From Planctomycetia bacterium (lineage in GTDB: Bacteria > Planctomycetota > GCA-002687715): a stretch of DNA of 33,766 nucleotides. The notes beneath the pieces were generated by a model. It saw only the letters and a list, made by a program, of their open reading frames with translations. It ran no database searches and was not told the origin of the DNA. This document shows, piece by piece, positions 1 to 7,953 of this stretch (positions are counted from its first letter, which is position 1; the number at the start of each line of letters is the position of its first letter). Position numbers and translations under genes: made by a program. The DNA is taken from NCBI GenBank assembly GCA_005790545.1, contig SXUL01000007.1, forward strand, positions 1 through 33,766, given 5' to 3'.

Positions 1-1035
1 CTTCTCGATGGACTGCCGGTTCTCGTCGAGCGTGGTCGCGCCGATGCACTGCACTTCCGAGCGTGAGAGTGCGGGTTTCAGCACGTTGCTGGCGTCGATG
101 GCGCCTTCCGCGCCGCCGGCACCCACGAGCGTGTGCAGCTCGTCGATGAACAGAATGATGTTCTTGTTGCGGCGCACTTCGGCCATCACGGCCTTGATGC
201 GCTCTTCGAACTGGCCGCGGTACTTGGTGCCCGCCACCATCATGGCGAGGTCGAGGACCACGATGCGCTTCTCGAGCAGCACTTCAGGCACATCGCCCTT
301 GATAACAGCCTGCGCAAGACCTTCTACGATTGCGGTCTTGCCTACGCCGGCTTCGCCGAGGAGCACCGGGTTGTTCTTCGTGCGGCGCGAGAGGATCTGG
401 ATGACGCGTTCGATTTCCTTGGCCCGGCCGATGACGGGATCGAGGCGGCCTTCGCGTGCGAGTTCGGTGAGGTCGCGGCCGAAGTTGTCGAGGGCTGGCG
501 ACTTCGACTTGCCGGCGGGTGCTGCGCCTTCGCGCGCCGCGCCACCACTGGCGCCAGCGGGACCGGCGCTTTCCTTCTCGGGTTCTCCCGCGGGCAGTTC
601 GGTGCCGAGGAACTCGAGCACTTCTTCGCGGAGTTTTTCGAGCTTCACGCCGAGGGCGCGCAGGACCTGTGCGGCCTTGCCGTCAGCTTCGCGGATGAGT
701 CCAAGCAGGAGGTGCTCAGTACCGACGTAGTTGTGGCCGAGGTTGCCGGCTTCCTCCAAGGCGAGTTCGAGCGCGCTCTTGGCGCGGGGAGTGAAGGGCA
801 ATTGACCCATGGTCACCGCGGAGGAGCCGGGCTTCACGAGCTTCTCGATCTCCTGGCGCACGCGCTTCATCTCCACGTCCAGGTTCTTGAGGCAATTCGC
901 GGCCACGCCGCTGCCTTCCTGGACGAGGCCGAGCAGGATGTGCTCGGTTCCGATGTACTCGTGATTCAGCCGCTGCGCTTCCTGGCGCGCGAGCCCCATC
1001 ACCTTCCGGGCCCTGTCGGTGTAACGGTCGAACAT
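1..1035 (-). CDS. clpC: ClpC-type AAA+ unfoldase, N-terminal 345 residues (3' end outside window)
   Basis: This is the ATP-driven unfoldase of the ClpCP protease, which unfolds damaged or phospho-arginine-tagged proteins for ClpP. The protein starts [13 protein letters not shown], typical of ClpC. Two Clp_N repeats follow (about residues 4-75 and 80-150), each carrying the Y[10 protein letters not shown] signature. After a Gly/Ala/Pro-rich linker (about 150-175) comes the first AAA domain, with Walker A GEAGVGKT at 227-234 and Walker B ILFIDE with Asp298. The frame is open to window base 1, so the second AAA domain and the ClpP-binding loop are not visible. The ATG at 1033-1035 has a purine-rich ribosome site (GGGGGAAG) just upstream. 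It lies 177 nt after mcsB on the same strand, so it may have its own promoter. Identity as ClpC rather than ClpA/B rests on the N-terminus and on the mcsAB neighbours. Confidence 0.96.
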   Translation of the reverse strand, partial: MFDRYTDRARKVMGLARQEAQRLNHEYIGTEHILLGLVQEGSGVAANCLKNLDVEMKRVRQEIEKLVKPGSSAVTMGQLPFTPRAKSALELALEEAGNLGHNYVGTEHLLLGLIREADGKAAQVLRALGVKLEKLREEVLEFLGTELPAGEPEKESAGPAGASGGAAREGAAPAGKSKSPALDNFGRDLTELAREGRLDPVIGRAKEIERVIQILSRRTKNNPVLLGEAGVGKTAIVEGLAQAVIKGDVPEVLLEKRIVVLDLAMMVAGTKYRGQFEERIKAVMAEVRRNKNIILFIDELHTLVGAGGAEGAIDASNVLKPALSRSEVQCIGATTLDENRQSIEK

Positions 1036-1212
1036 CGCTCTTCCCCCGGCCGCCGGTGGCGGCTGCCTGCCTCTTTGGCAGGTTTCTGCCATGCACCCGA
1101 TATCACCCGCGCTCTTCCGTGATCCCGGAGGAGCACCGAGTCATCAGTAGAGCATACGCTGCAGCACTCGCCGCGCTGCAGTTCCCATTTCAAAGCAACC
1201 CGCGGGCCGGAC
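1036..1212 (-). other. Intergenic region upstream of clpC with small hairpins
   Basis: This is the non-coding gap between mcsB and clpC. It holds a 6-bp hairpin CCTGCC/GGCAGG with a 5-nt loop at 1066-1082. Its right arm could instead pair with CTGCC at 1086-1090, so the two folds exclude each other. A CTGCAG inverted repeat lies around 1160-1182. I see no CIRCE operator (TTAGCACTC-N9-GAGTGCTAA), no heptad CtsR-type repeat and no clear -35/-10 pair, so heat-shock control by HrcA or CtsR is not supported here. Confidence 0.3.
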
Positions 1213-2268
1213 TCAATTCGACTCCGGCTGGAACCTTTCCCGGAGCCAGGTGGCCCGGGCAATGTCCCTGTCATCGGCATCCATGGAGCGATCATGGAGC
1301 GCTTGGAGGTGGCCAGGCTGGGTGAGGATCTGAAGTTCGCTGAGGGAGTCCAAAGGTACGCCCGAGAGCAGCTTCAGGTGGACGCCCAGGCGCACGGCGG
1401 AAAGCAGGCTCTGGGTTTCCTCGAAATTGAGCTTGCGCGCGTACCTGAGAGTTCCGAGGGAGCGGAACACCTGATCTTCAAGGGTGCTCCGCGATTCGTT
1501 CAGGAGCTTCTCACGCATGAGGCGCTCGTACTCGATGACCTTGGAGGTCATGGACTGCACATTGGCGAGGAGATCCTCTTCCGTGCTGCCGAGAGTGCGC
1601 TGATTCGAAAGCTGCACCACATCGCCGAGGGCCTTGGAACCCTCGCCGTGGTGGCCGCGCACGGTGAGCCCGACTTCGTTGCAGGCCTTGTTCACCGTCT
1701 CCATCTGGCCGGCACGCACCAGCGCTGGCACATGCAGCATGACACTGATGCGCAGCCCGGTGCCGGTGTTGGTCGGGCACGCAGTGAGGAATCCGAACTC
1801 CTGACTCCAGGCGTAGTCGAGCCGCGCATCGAGGCGCGTATCCACTTCGAAGGCCGCCGTGAGCGCTTCCGGGGCCGAGAACCCTGCGCGCAGCACTTGG
1901 ATGCGCAAGTGGTCTTCTTCCGCCGTCATGATGCTGAACTGCTGCGACGCCGACCAGCACACACCGCGGTGGCCGGAAGCTTTCAGGGTCTCGCGGCTGA
2001 TGAGATTGCGTTCCCACAGCAACTGTCCCCGGAGCTCCGGCAAGTCGGCGAGATCGACTGAGATCAGATCGGGCGCGAGTCCCGCTGCACTGATCGCCTC
2101 CGTGAGTTTCCTGTGCAGGCGCTCGCGGGCTTCCGCATCGAGGCGCGCCGGGAAGGGGAAGTCACGGATGTTGCGTGCGATGCGCACGCGCGTGGAAAGT
2201 GCGACGTCGGAGTTCTGCCCAGCCCTGTTCCAGGCGTCCGGACCGCGGAATTCAGGAGGCACCAGCAT
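1213..2268 (-). CDS. mcsB: Protein-arginine kinase McsB
   Basis: McsB transfers phosphate from ATP to arginine side chains of proteins, marking them for ClpC. The 351-residue protein has the phosphagen-kinase-like core: STRVRIARN at 25-33, EEDHLRIQ at 117-124 (usually NEEDH; here AEEDH), the conserved CPTNTGTG loop at 164-171 with Cys164, and RGHHGEGSKALGD at 204-215. The C-terminal QPGHLQ...DRDIARA section matches the family's regulatory end. Length is as usual for McsB. I chose the ATG at 2268 over an upstream in-frame ATG at 2445 because the protein then starts MLVPPEFRG, as the family does, and GGAGGAGA lies just upstream. The start overlaps the end of mcsA by 17 nt, which suggests translational coupling with its activator. 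Confidence 0.96.
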   Translation of the reverse strand: MLVPPEFRGPDAWNRAGQNSDVALSTRVRIARNIRDFPFPARLDAEARERLHRKLTEAISAAGLAPDLISVDLADLPELRGQLLWERNLISRETLKASGHRGVCWSASQQFSIMTAEEDHLRIQVLRAGFSAPEALTAAFEVDTRLDARLDYAWSQEFGFLTACPTNTGTGLRISVMLHVPALVRAGQMETVNKACNEVGLTVRGHHGEGSKALGDVVQLSNQRTLGSTEEDLLANVQSMTSKVIEYERLMREKLLNESRSTLEDQVFRSLGTLRYARKLNFEETQSLLSAVRLGVHLKLLSGVPLDSLSELQILTQPGHLQALHDRSMDADDRDIARATWLRERFQPESN

Positions 2269-2965
2269 CGCTGTCTCCTCCTTCCTCGATGAGCCGGAGC
2301 TTGTCGCGCAGCGTTGCCGCGCGTTCGTACTCCTCGCCATTGACGGCGGCTTCGAGTTCCGTCTTGAGGGCCGCGATGTGGCGCGCACGAGCCTGCGTTG
2401 CGGCCAGGCGCGTCGGCTGCCTTCCGCGATGCTCCGCCGAACCATGGATCGAGGTGAGCATCTCGCGCACCTGGGGTGCGAACACTTCGTAGTCTTCAGC
2501 GCATCCGAAACGGCGGTTTTTCTTGAAGTCCTGCAGCGTGAACCCGCAAGCGGGGCAGGCCTTCGTCGCCACCTTGCGGCGACGCCGAGCCTTGGCCGGA
2601 GCGCCGGATTCGGGCAGTTGGGCGAGTTTCTCGGCCAGTGCCTCCGTCGCGCTTTGCTGGGCCTCGGTCGCCGGCTCGTCCTTCAGGGATTCGAGTGCCT
2701 TCTTGAAGTCCTCGACGGACCAGTGCTCCATGCTCGGGAGTTTGCCGAACACTTCTTCGTGAAGCTTCATGAACTCTGTGGCCATCGCGACCCAGTCCGG
2801 CGCATGCTTGCCGGCGAGAGCGTGGCTGATGATGGACTTCGGATCGATGGCGAAACCGTGCTGCGCCGCGCACGCAGCACACAGGTGCAACTCTTCCTTC
2901 TTGCCGCCGATGACTTGCTTCAGCAGCACGGAGCTGTCCGCATCACTGCAGTTCTGGCAACGCAT
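2252..2965 (-). CDS. mcsA: McsA, zinc-binding activator of McsB, with UVR domain
   Basis: McsA binds and activates the McsB kinase. The 237-residue protein has an N-terminal zinc site, C3-x2-C6 and C29-x2-C32. A central helical segment (about 50-118) and a basic stretch ARRRRK follow. A second Cys cluster has C137-x2-C140 and Cys155, and a UVR motif (EYERAATLRDKLRLIEEGG, about 212-230) ends the protein. Two points are unusual. It is longer than the roughly 180 residues I recall for Bacillus McsA. In the second cluster the sequence reads GCAEDY where the family normally has GC-x2-CY, so the fourth zinc ligand is an Asp. The start lies 9 nt after the lipoprotein stop and the end overlaps mcsB, consistent with one transcript. 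Confidence 0.93.
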   Translation of the reverse strand: MRCQNCSDADSSVLLKQVIGGKKEELHLCAACAAQHGFAIDPKSIISHALAGKHAPDWVAMATEFMKLHEEVFGKLPSMEHWSVEDFKKALESLKDEPATEAQQSATEALAEKLAQLPESGAPAKARRRRKVATKACPACGFTLQDFKKNRRFGCAEDYEVFAPQVREMLTSIHGSAEHRGRQPTRLAATQARARHIAALKTELEAAVNGEEYERAATLRDKLRLIEEGGDSDAGAS

Positions 2966-2974
2966 GGCGGGCCC

Positions 2975-3466
2975 TCAGGGCGTCCCGTCTGCGGGCAGCG
3001 CTGGGAGGAGTTGCAAACGGGCTCTCAGGGTTGCCGCCCGCTCCGCGAGACGCCGCAGCACCGCTTCCTTGTCGGCATCCCAATCCGTGAGGCTGCGCTC
3101 AGGACGCAGCGTGACGTGAAGCTCCTGGCGATCATCGCCACCCACAAGGTCTGCGACAGCGTCAAAGGGGGGTGTGTCTCTCCAGAAACGCTCCGTGTCA
3201 TGGAGGAGGATGGCGGGTTCGAATCCCGGAGCGAGCAGGATGAGCTCGCGCACGCCCCCGTGGCGAACGTCCACCGTGACCGGGGCGAGGCCGACCTGAC
3301 GACCGTCGACAATGACCTCGGCCGCGACGGGCTCGCTCGTGACGGTGAGCGTGCGCGCAACGCAGCCCGTGGCGGCAAGACACGCCACCGCCAACACCCA
3401 GCCGGGAAACCGCCGACCGGGACGGGAGCCGCTCAACGGGCGCGGCCAGCCGATCACAGGAAACAT
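2975..3466 (-). CDS. Small PEGA-domain lipoprotein
   Basis: This is a 163-residue predicted lipoprotein. The N-terminus has basic residues (RPGRR), a hydrophobic stretch (WVLAVACLAA) and a lipobox ending in Cys35 (LAATGC), so it should be membrane-anchored outside the cytoplasm. Residues 40-84 form a PEGA domain (LTVTSEPVAAEVIVDGRQVG, then a second strand set ending APGFEP). These are beta-rich domains often found in surface proteins. The rest is charged and helical. The ATG is only 5 nt downstream of the mature end of tRNA-Ser(GCT) and has no visible ribosome site; a GTG three codons in is an alternative start. It is therefore probably co-transcribed with the tRNA. It precedes mcsA by 9 nt, but a functional link to arginine phosphorylation is unproven. 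Confidence 0.8.
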   Translation of the reverse strand: MFPVIGWPRPLSGSRPGRRFPGWVLAVACLAATGCVARTLTVTSEPVAAEVIVDGRQVGLAPVTVDVRHGGVRELILLAPGFEPAILLHDTERFWRDTPPFDAVADLVGGDDRQELHVTLRPERSLTDWDADKEAVLRRLAERAATLRARLQLLPALPADGTP

Positions 3467-3471
3467 TGTGA

Positions 3472-3562
3472 CGGAGAGAGAGGGATTCGAACCCTCGGTA
3501 CCCGATTTAACAGGTACACCGATTTAGCAAACCGGCGCATTCGACCACTCTGCCATCTCTCC
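3472..3562 (-). tRNA. tRNA-Ser (anticodon GCT)
   Basis: A complete cloverleaf reads on the minus strand. The acceptor stem is GGAGAGA/TCTCTCC with discriminator G. The D-arm begins TGGCAGAGTGGT, and the anticodon loop TTGCTAA gives anticodon GCT (Ser AGC/AGU). A long class II variable arm and a T-arm with GGTTCGAATCC follow. The 3' CCA is not encoded (TCA follows the discriminator), so a CCA-adding enzyme is needed. It lies 121 nt after tRNA-Ser(TGA) in the same direction. Confidence 0.96.
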
Positions 3563-3683
3563 AGTTGTCAAACCTCGCCCGGAGGAATCGATCCTTCGGA
3601 CCCGCCCCCACCCGGAGGTGCAGGCGTTTGCCTCTTCGGCATCGTACGGCTGAGTCTCTTGGAAACTCAGGCCGTGACTTGGT

Positions 3684-3771
3684 TGGCGGAGGGTGAGGGA
3701 TTCGAACCCCCGGACCCTTGCGGGTCAACGGTTTTCAAAACCGCCGCAATCGACCACTCTGCCAACCCTCC
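3684..3771 (-). tRNA. tRNA-Ser (anticodon TGA)
   Basis: A complete class II tRNA reads on the minus strand. The acceptor stem is GGAGGGT/ACCCTCC with discriminator G. The anticodon stem GCGGT/ACCGT encloses loop TTTGAAA, giving anticodon TGA (Ser UCN). It has a long variable arm and a T-arm GGTTCGAATCC. Here CCA does follow the discriminator in the DNA (3684-3686), unlike in its neighbour. It is the first gene after the promoter at 3785-3812. Confidence 0.96.
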
Positions 3772-3784
3772 GGTCGGCGCGTGG

Positions 3785-3812
3785 ATTGTAGGCTGAGTCC
3801 ATCGCGCGGCAA
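3785..3812 (-). promoter_or_regulatory. Sigma-70-type promoter for the tRNA-Ser pair
   Basis: On the minus strand, TTGCCG (3807-3812) and TACAAT (3785-3790) are separated by 16 nt, and the -10 ends 13 nt before the mature 5' end of tRNA-Ser(TGA). The -10 matches consensus at five of six positions. A plus-strand TAGGCT at 3789-3794 overlaps it and could serve the divergent nnrD gene. Confidence 0.65.
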
Positions 3813-3814
3813 GG

Positions 3815-4675
3815 ATGCGCGCGGACATGCACCCCGAACCGATCCTCTCACCGGAACTGCCGCCTCTTTCGACCGCTTCGCACAAGCGCACGCGGGGGAG
3901 GGTTCTTGTCATCGGTGGTTCGCGCGGGCTTTCTGGTGCCGCGCGGCTGGCGGGGCGCGGCGCTCTTGCTGCCGGAGCGGGGCTGGTCGAACTGGCGGTG
4001 CCGATGTCCATTCGTGACGAATGCGTGTCCGAGCCCGCACTCATGGTGACGGGAGTCCGGGAGACGCTCTCCGGTGCCTTCGCTTGGCCGGCGCTTGCGG
4101 AGTTGCGCCGGCTGCTCCGCGGCGGCGGTGCCGTGGTCCTCGGGCCGGGACTCGGACGCCATGAAGACACGCTCGCGCTTGTGCGCACGATCCACGCGGA
4201 GGCGACGCAGCCCGTGGTGGTGGATGCCGATGCGCTCTTCGCGCTTGCGGACCGGGATCGATCCAACGCCGGGCTGAGGGTTTTCACACCACATGCCGGA
4301 GAGGCCGAGCGACTGCTCGACATGAACGCCGCGGAAATCACGAACGAGCGCGTGCGTGCGGCCAGGGAACTGTGGCAGCGCCTTGGGGGCGTCGTGGTTC
4401 TGAAAGGGAATCAGACGCTCGTTTTTGACGGCACGAAGCTGTGCGTGAACACGACGGGTCATGCTGGCCTCGCGCGTGGCGGCACTGGCGATGTGCTCTC
4501 CGGCATCATCGCGGCATTCCTCGCTGCCGGTCAGAAGCCGCTGGAGGCGGCTTGCGCCGGGGTCTTCATCCACGGCCGCGCCGCGGAACGCGCGCGCCCG
4601 GCCGCAGCGGCGCGCAGTCTCACGCTGGATGAAATCATCGCGGAGATCCCGGACGCGATGGCCAGTGTGAGCTGA
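3815..4675 (+). CDS. nnrD: ADP/ATP-dependent NAD(P)H-hydrate dehydratase (stand-alone C-terminal YjeF/CARKD domain)
   Basis: The enzyme dehydrates S-NAD(P)HX, a damaged hydrated cofactor, back to NAD(P)H using ADP or ATP. Family motifs are in order: GGSRGLSGAARLAGRGALAAGAG near the N-terminus, VLGPGLGRHEDT, VVDADALFALAD, TPHAGEAERLL, VVLKGNQTLV, and the nucleotide-binding GHAGLARGGTGDVLSGIIAAFLAAG near the C-terminus. At 286 residues it is the dehydratase domain alone; no NAD(P)HX epimerase (NnrE) domain is fused. The first ATG is at 3815; the ATG four codons later (3827) is equally plausible because AAGGA lies upstream of it. It is divergent from the tRNA genes and convergent with the FHA/vWA gene, with 5 nt between the two stop codons. 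Confidence 0.92.
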   Translation: MRADMHPEPILSPELPPLSTASHKRTRGRVLVIGGSRGLSGAARLAGRGALAAGAGLVELAVPMSIRDECVSEPALMVTGVRETLSGAFAWPALAELRRLLRGGGAVVLGPGLGRHEDTLALVRTIHAEATQPVVVDADALFALADRDRSNAGLRVFTPHAGEAERLLDMNAAEITNERVRAARELWQRLGGVVVLKGNQTLVFDGTKLCVNTTGHAGLARGGTGDVLSGIIAAFLAAGQKPLEAACAGVFIHGRAAERARPAAAARSLTLDEIIAEIPDAMASVS

Positions 4676-4680
4676 GAGCT

Positions 4681-6561
4681 TCAGCGCTCCTGCAAGCCCG
4701 GCAGATCGAGGACCCGACCTGGCAGATCCCGTCGGAGTTGAGTCTTCAATTCCCGCACGGAGCGCGCGAGGCGCGCAGGACCGGCACGTGGTTCCATACG
4801 AAGCGCCAGATCCAGCGTCGCTTCACGGGCGCCGCCCGAACGCAGCACTCTGCCGATCAGCACGATGCATGCAGCCTTGGCTGCCTCGGATGAGCGTGGG
4901 TCCTCGACGAGCCTCAGAAACACTGGCAGGAGTTTCACGTCCGGGTCTTCGAGCAGGATGCGAAGCACGTGCGTGGGTGGCGGATCTTTCTCGAGAAGAG
5001 TGAGGAGTGCTTCGGGATCACCGCGTTGGATGGTCTTGCGCGCAAAGCGCACGGCGAGGCTGCTCTCAAGGGCCGCGAGCGCGCGGAGAGCTGCGTCTTT
5101 CTGATCAGATCCGAAGGAACTGGCGAACAGAATGCCGATGAGGCTCTCCGCATTGCCCAGCAACGTGCTGGAACCGCGTCCGAGGGTTGCGATCTCGCCG
5201 AACATTTCGACCGTCGCGGGGTTTGCCCCGCGCAGACTGCCGATGCCGCCCGTGGGTGTCACGACGCAGTGGATGGTGGTGCGTTCGCTCGCCGCGCGCA
5301 CGAGGTTCCTGAGGGCAACTCGATCCGCTTCGTGACCGGGCGCGTCGCCAACGAGAATCACGACACGCCGCGCCTTCGGCGACCACTCGAGGCGTTGCAG
5401 AGCGACCTGCAGGGCTTCGAGAACGGACTCCGGCGTATCGCCTCCGCCTTCAGGTTTGAGCCCTTCCATGAAATGCACCGCGTTCCACGGGCTGTTGCTG
5501 AAGCCCGAGTGACGCGTGACATATTCGTCCTTGGCGTCGCGGTAGGTGACGACCGCGAGGCGGAAGTTTGGAATGAGCGTGCTGAGCGTTGCGACGATGC
5601 GCCCGACCGTGGTGCGTGCGGCGTCGAGCACGGACTGCATGGAGGACGTGCTGTCGATGACCACCGCCACATCAAGGCCGGTGCCCTGCAATGCGTAGAC
5701 GCGTTCGCGGAAAGCGCTGCCGCCTGCGGTGAGGGCAACCTCAGCTCCTGCGCGCGCAGCGCCGGGTGGGCCCGTGAGCGCGTCACCCTCATCGAGCAAC
5801 CCGGCACCGAGCCCGATGGTTGCAGGGTCGCTGTTGCGTGGGGCAGGCGTGTGACCGGATGCAGCGAGTTCACTCAGGGCGTTTGGAGGCGTTGCGGAGT
5901 CACTTCGGGTGACGCTGGCGGAATGCGTGGGGTACGTCTCGCGCGGCGGATGAGCGGTGACGAGGTCACGGAGCGTGGGCTCCTTCGCAGCGGGCACGGT
6001 CTGTCGGTTCGGTGGGGCCGGGGCAACCTCAGCGGATTCTGCGGAGCTCCTCGATACCAAGTCGTTCGTCAGCAAAATGGACTCTGGTGCGGCCTCCGTC
6101 GTGTCCCGGCGGACATTGAGGAGGACGATGAGGAGCAGGGCATGCAGCACCACGCTGGCCGCTTGCGTGGTCGTTCGCTGGAGGGCGCGTTCTGCCGCGC
6201 GTGCGTTATGCACCGCGTGTGCTGCGGCCGCAGCAGCAGTTGAGAGTGCGGTCGGCTCGGCGCTCGCCACGGCGGCGCGCAAGTAGACGAGAACCAGGCC
6301 TCCGATGCGGATCTGGTCGCCGTTCTCGAGAAGGCACGATCCAGTGACAGCGCCATTCACGGTGGTGCGGCCAGCACTCAGATCGAACAGAACGTGGTGT
6401 TCGCCTTCGCGCTGCAGCAGGGCGTGGTGGGCGTCGATGCCGGGGCCCACCAATTGGATCGTCGAACCCGTAGCCGCGCCGAGGGAAACTGGACTCCCCG
6501 TGAGCACATGGCGCACCTCCCCGTGCAGGTCTTGAACGAGGAGGTGCGCGTCGAGGCTCAC
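4681..6561 (-). CDS. FHA - transmembrane - von Willebrand factor A protein with helical C-terminus
   Basis: This 626-residue protein has an FHA-like fold at about 18-95 (SLGAATGSTIQLV, VNGAV, GDQIRIGG), which may bind phospho-threonine. The usual FHA Arg and Ser/His residues are poorly conserved. An Ala-rich helix and one membrane segment (AASVVLHALLLIVLLNV, 134-150) follow, then a Pro/Ser/Thr-rich linker to about 285. The vWA domain (about 296-480) has an intact MIDAS start DSTSSM (303-308), a TYRDAKDEYVT segment and GGGDTPESV (372-380), so it should bind a divalent metal and a protein partner. Residues 487-626 are helical with HEAT-like spacing. Its start is 3 nt after the M20 peptidase stop, so translation is probably coupled. 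Precise function unknown. Confidence 0.85.
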   Translation of the reverse strand: MSLDAHLLVQDLHGEVRHVLTGSPVSLGAATGSTIQLVGPGIDAHHALLQREGEHHVLFDLSAGRTTVNGAVTGSCLLENGDQIRIGGLVLVYLRAAVASAEPTALSTAAAAAAHAVHNARAAERALQRTTTQAASVVLHALLLIVLLNVRRDTTEAAPESILLTNDLVSRSSAESAEVAPAPPNRQTVPAAKEPTLRDLVTAHPPRETYPTHSASVTRSDSATPPNALSELAASGHTPAPRNSDPATIGLGAGLLDEGDALTGPPGAARAGAEVALTAGGSAFRERVYALQGTGLDVAVVIDSTSSMQSVLDAARTTVGRIVATLSTLIPNFRLAVVTYRDAKDEYVTRHSGFSNSPWNAVHFMEGLKPEGGGDTPESVLEALQVALQRLEWSPKARRVVILVGDAPGHEADRVALRNLVRAASERTTIHCVVTPTGGIGSLRGANPATVEMFGEIATLGRGSSTLLGNAESLIGILFASSFGSDQKDAALRALAALESSLAVRFARKTIQRGDPEALLTLLEKDPPPTHVLRILLEDPDVKLLPVFLRLVEDPRSSEAAKAACIVLIGRVLRSGGAREATLDLALRMEPRAGPARLARSVRELKTQLRRDLPGRVLDLPGLQER

Positions 6562-6564
6562 GGC

Positions 6565-7953
6565 TCAGCGCCGCTCGGAGAGCAGCTCGAAGTAGCGGGC
6601 GAAGGCGGCCATTCCGCCGGATGCCTGCCCCCAGTCGTAGTTTTCGTTGGGCGCGTGGTAGCCATGTTCTGGCAGCGAAAGCCCGATGAACATGACGTCG
6701 CAGCCGAGACGCTCGCGCATGGTGACGACCGCGCCGATGGAGCCGCCTTCGCGCACAAAGGCCGGCTTCTTGCCGAAGGCGAAGCGCAGCGATTCCACGG
6801 CGGCATCCGCGAGCGGCCCCGTGGAGGGACCGCGGTAGGGCAGCAAGCCATGCTGTGCTTTCACCACCACGTCCTTGTTCAGTTGCTTGACGTGGCGCGT
6901 GAGGAGCCGCACCGCCTCGTCGGGTGTCTGTCCCGGCACCAAGCGCATGCTGATCTTCACTTCAGCGCGCGGAGGAACAATGCTCTTCACGCCGGGCCCT
7001 TGGTAGCCGCCGGTGATGCCGTGCACTTCGAAGGTCGGCAAGGCCCAGATGGCCGCGGCACCTGCGCGATGATCCTTGGTGCGCAGGCTCTTGAAGCCAT
7101 GCACTTCGCGGAAACGGTTGGTGCGGAAGCCCGAGGCGACAAACCCATCCAGTTCCTTCTTCGATGGCTTCTCCACCTTCTTCATGAAGTCCTTGATGAG
7201 AATGCGGCCAGTGCGTGCGTCGACGCAACCTGCGATGACCGCGGCGAGTTCTGTGATGGGATTGCGCGCGAGCCCGCCCACGAGTCCGCTGTGACGATCC
7301 TCCGTGCCGGTCTCGAGTGTGAGCAGCGCGGTCACCATGCCGCGAAGCCCCATGGACACCGCCGGCTTGCCGCGAGCAACCCAGACGGTGTCGGAGACGA
7401 CCACCGAGTGCCGCTCACGGCCGCCGGCGGAAAGTTCCTTGGCGTTGGCTGTGAGGCAGGCTTCGAAGTTCGGGCTGCCAATCTCCTCTTCGAGTTCCCA
7501 GAGGAAGCGGATGTTGATGGGCAGCCCCGCCTCTTGCGCCCAGCATGCGGCATGGAACGCCGTCAGCGCGGGGCCCTTGTCGTCCGTGGTGCCGCGGCCG
7601 CCGTAGGTGCCGTCCACATTCGACATGCGGAAGGGATCCTGGCGCCACGTGGGTTCGTCTGCCGGCTGCACGTCGAGGTGGTTGTAGATGGTCACCGTCG
7701 GGAGCTTCGGGTCGCGGATGAAACCGCCGGAGACCACAGGGTGACCCGCGGTCGCGTGAATCGTGGCGACTCCGCCTGCCTTCCGGATCATGGCGCTTGC
7801 GGCTTGCGCGCAGCGCTGCATGTCCGCCTTCCGCGACGGGTCCATGGAGATGCTCGGGATCTCCACCAGTTCCTTCAACTGGGTCTCGAAGGTGCTGCGC
7901 CGGGCTTTGATCCACGCATCGAGAGCGCGGCGGTCGATCTGACTTCCAGTCAT
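6565..7953 (-). CDS. M20 family metallopeptidase (dipeptidase/carboxypeptidase)
   Basis: This is a 462-residue zinc peptidase of the M20 family (carnosinase/CPG2 type), probably cleaving dipeptides or amino-acyl conjugates in the cytoplasm; no signal peptide is seen. All expected metal ligands and catalytic residues are present: His92 and Asp94 (YNHLDVQPA), Asp124 in GRGTTDDKG, the Glu general base and ligand in LEEEIGS (about 154-160), Asp188 in VSDT, and a C-terminal His in LPEHGYHAPNE. His221 in DRHSG marks the lid domain. Length is normal for the family. It overlaps the end of pdxJ by 4 nt (ATGA) and is followed after 3 nt by the FHA/vWA gene, so the three look like one translationally coupled unit. 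The exact substrate cannot be read from sequence. Confidence 0.93.
   Translation of the reverse strand: MTGSQIDRRALDAWIKARRSTFETQLKELVEIPSISMDPSRKADMQRCAQAASAMIRKAGGVATIHATAGHPVVSGGFIRDPKLPTVTIYNHLDVQPADEPTWRQDPFRMSNVDGTYGGRGTTDDKGPALTAFHAACWAQEAGLPINIRFLWELEEEIGSPNFEACLTANAKELSAGGRERHSVVVSDTVWVARGKPAVSMGLRGMVTALLTLETGTEDRHSGLVGGLARNPITELAAVIAGCVDARTGRILIKDFMKKVEKPSKKELDGFVASGFRTNRFREVHGFKSLRTKDHRAGAAAIWALPTFEVHGITGGYQGPGVKSIVPPRAEVKISMRLVPGQTPDEAVRLLTRHVKQLNKDVVVKAQHGLLPYRGPSTGPLADAAVESLRFAFGKKPAFVREGGSIGAVVTMRERLGCDVMFIGLSLPEHGYHAPNENYDWGQASGGMAAFARYFELLSERR

Noticed and set aside
1036-1212. HrcA (CIRCE) or CtsR operator before clpC.
   Set aside because: GCACTCG occurs once but the paired GAGTGC half at the required spacing is missing, and no heptad repeat is present.
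1859-3796. A 645-codon plus-strand open frame.
   Set aside because: It runs antisense to mcsB, mcsA and the lipoprotein and across both tRNA genes; the minus-strand proteins have clear family motifs and the plus-strand translation has none.
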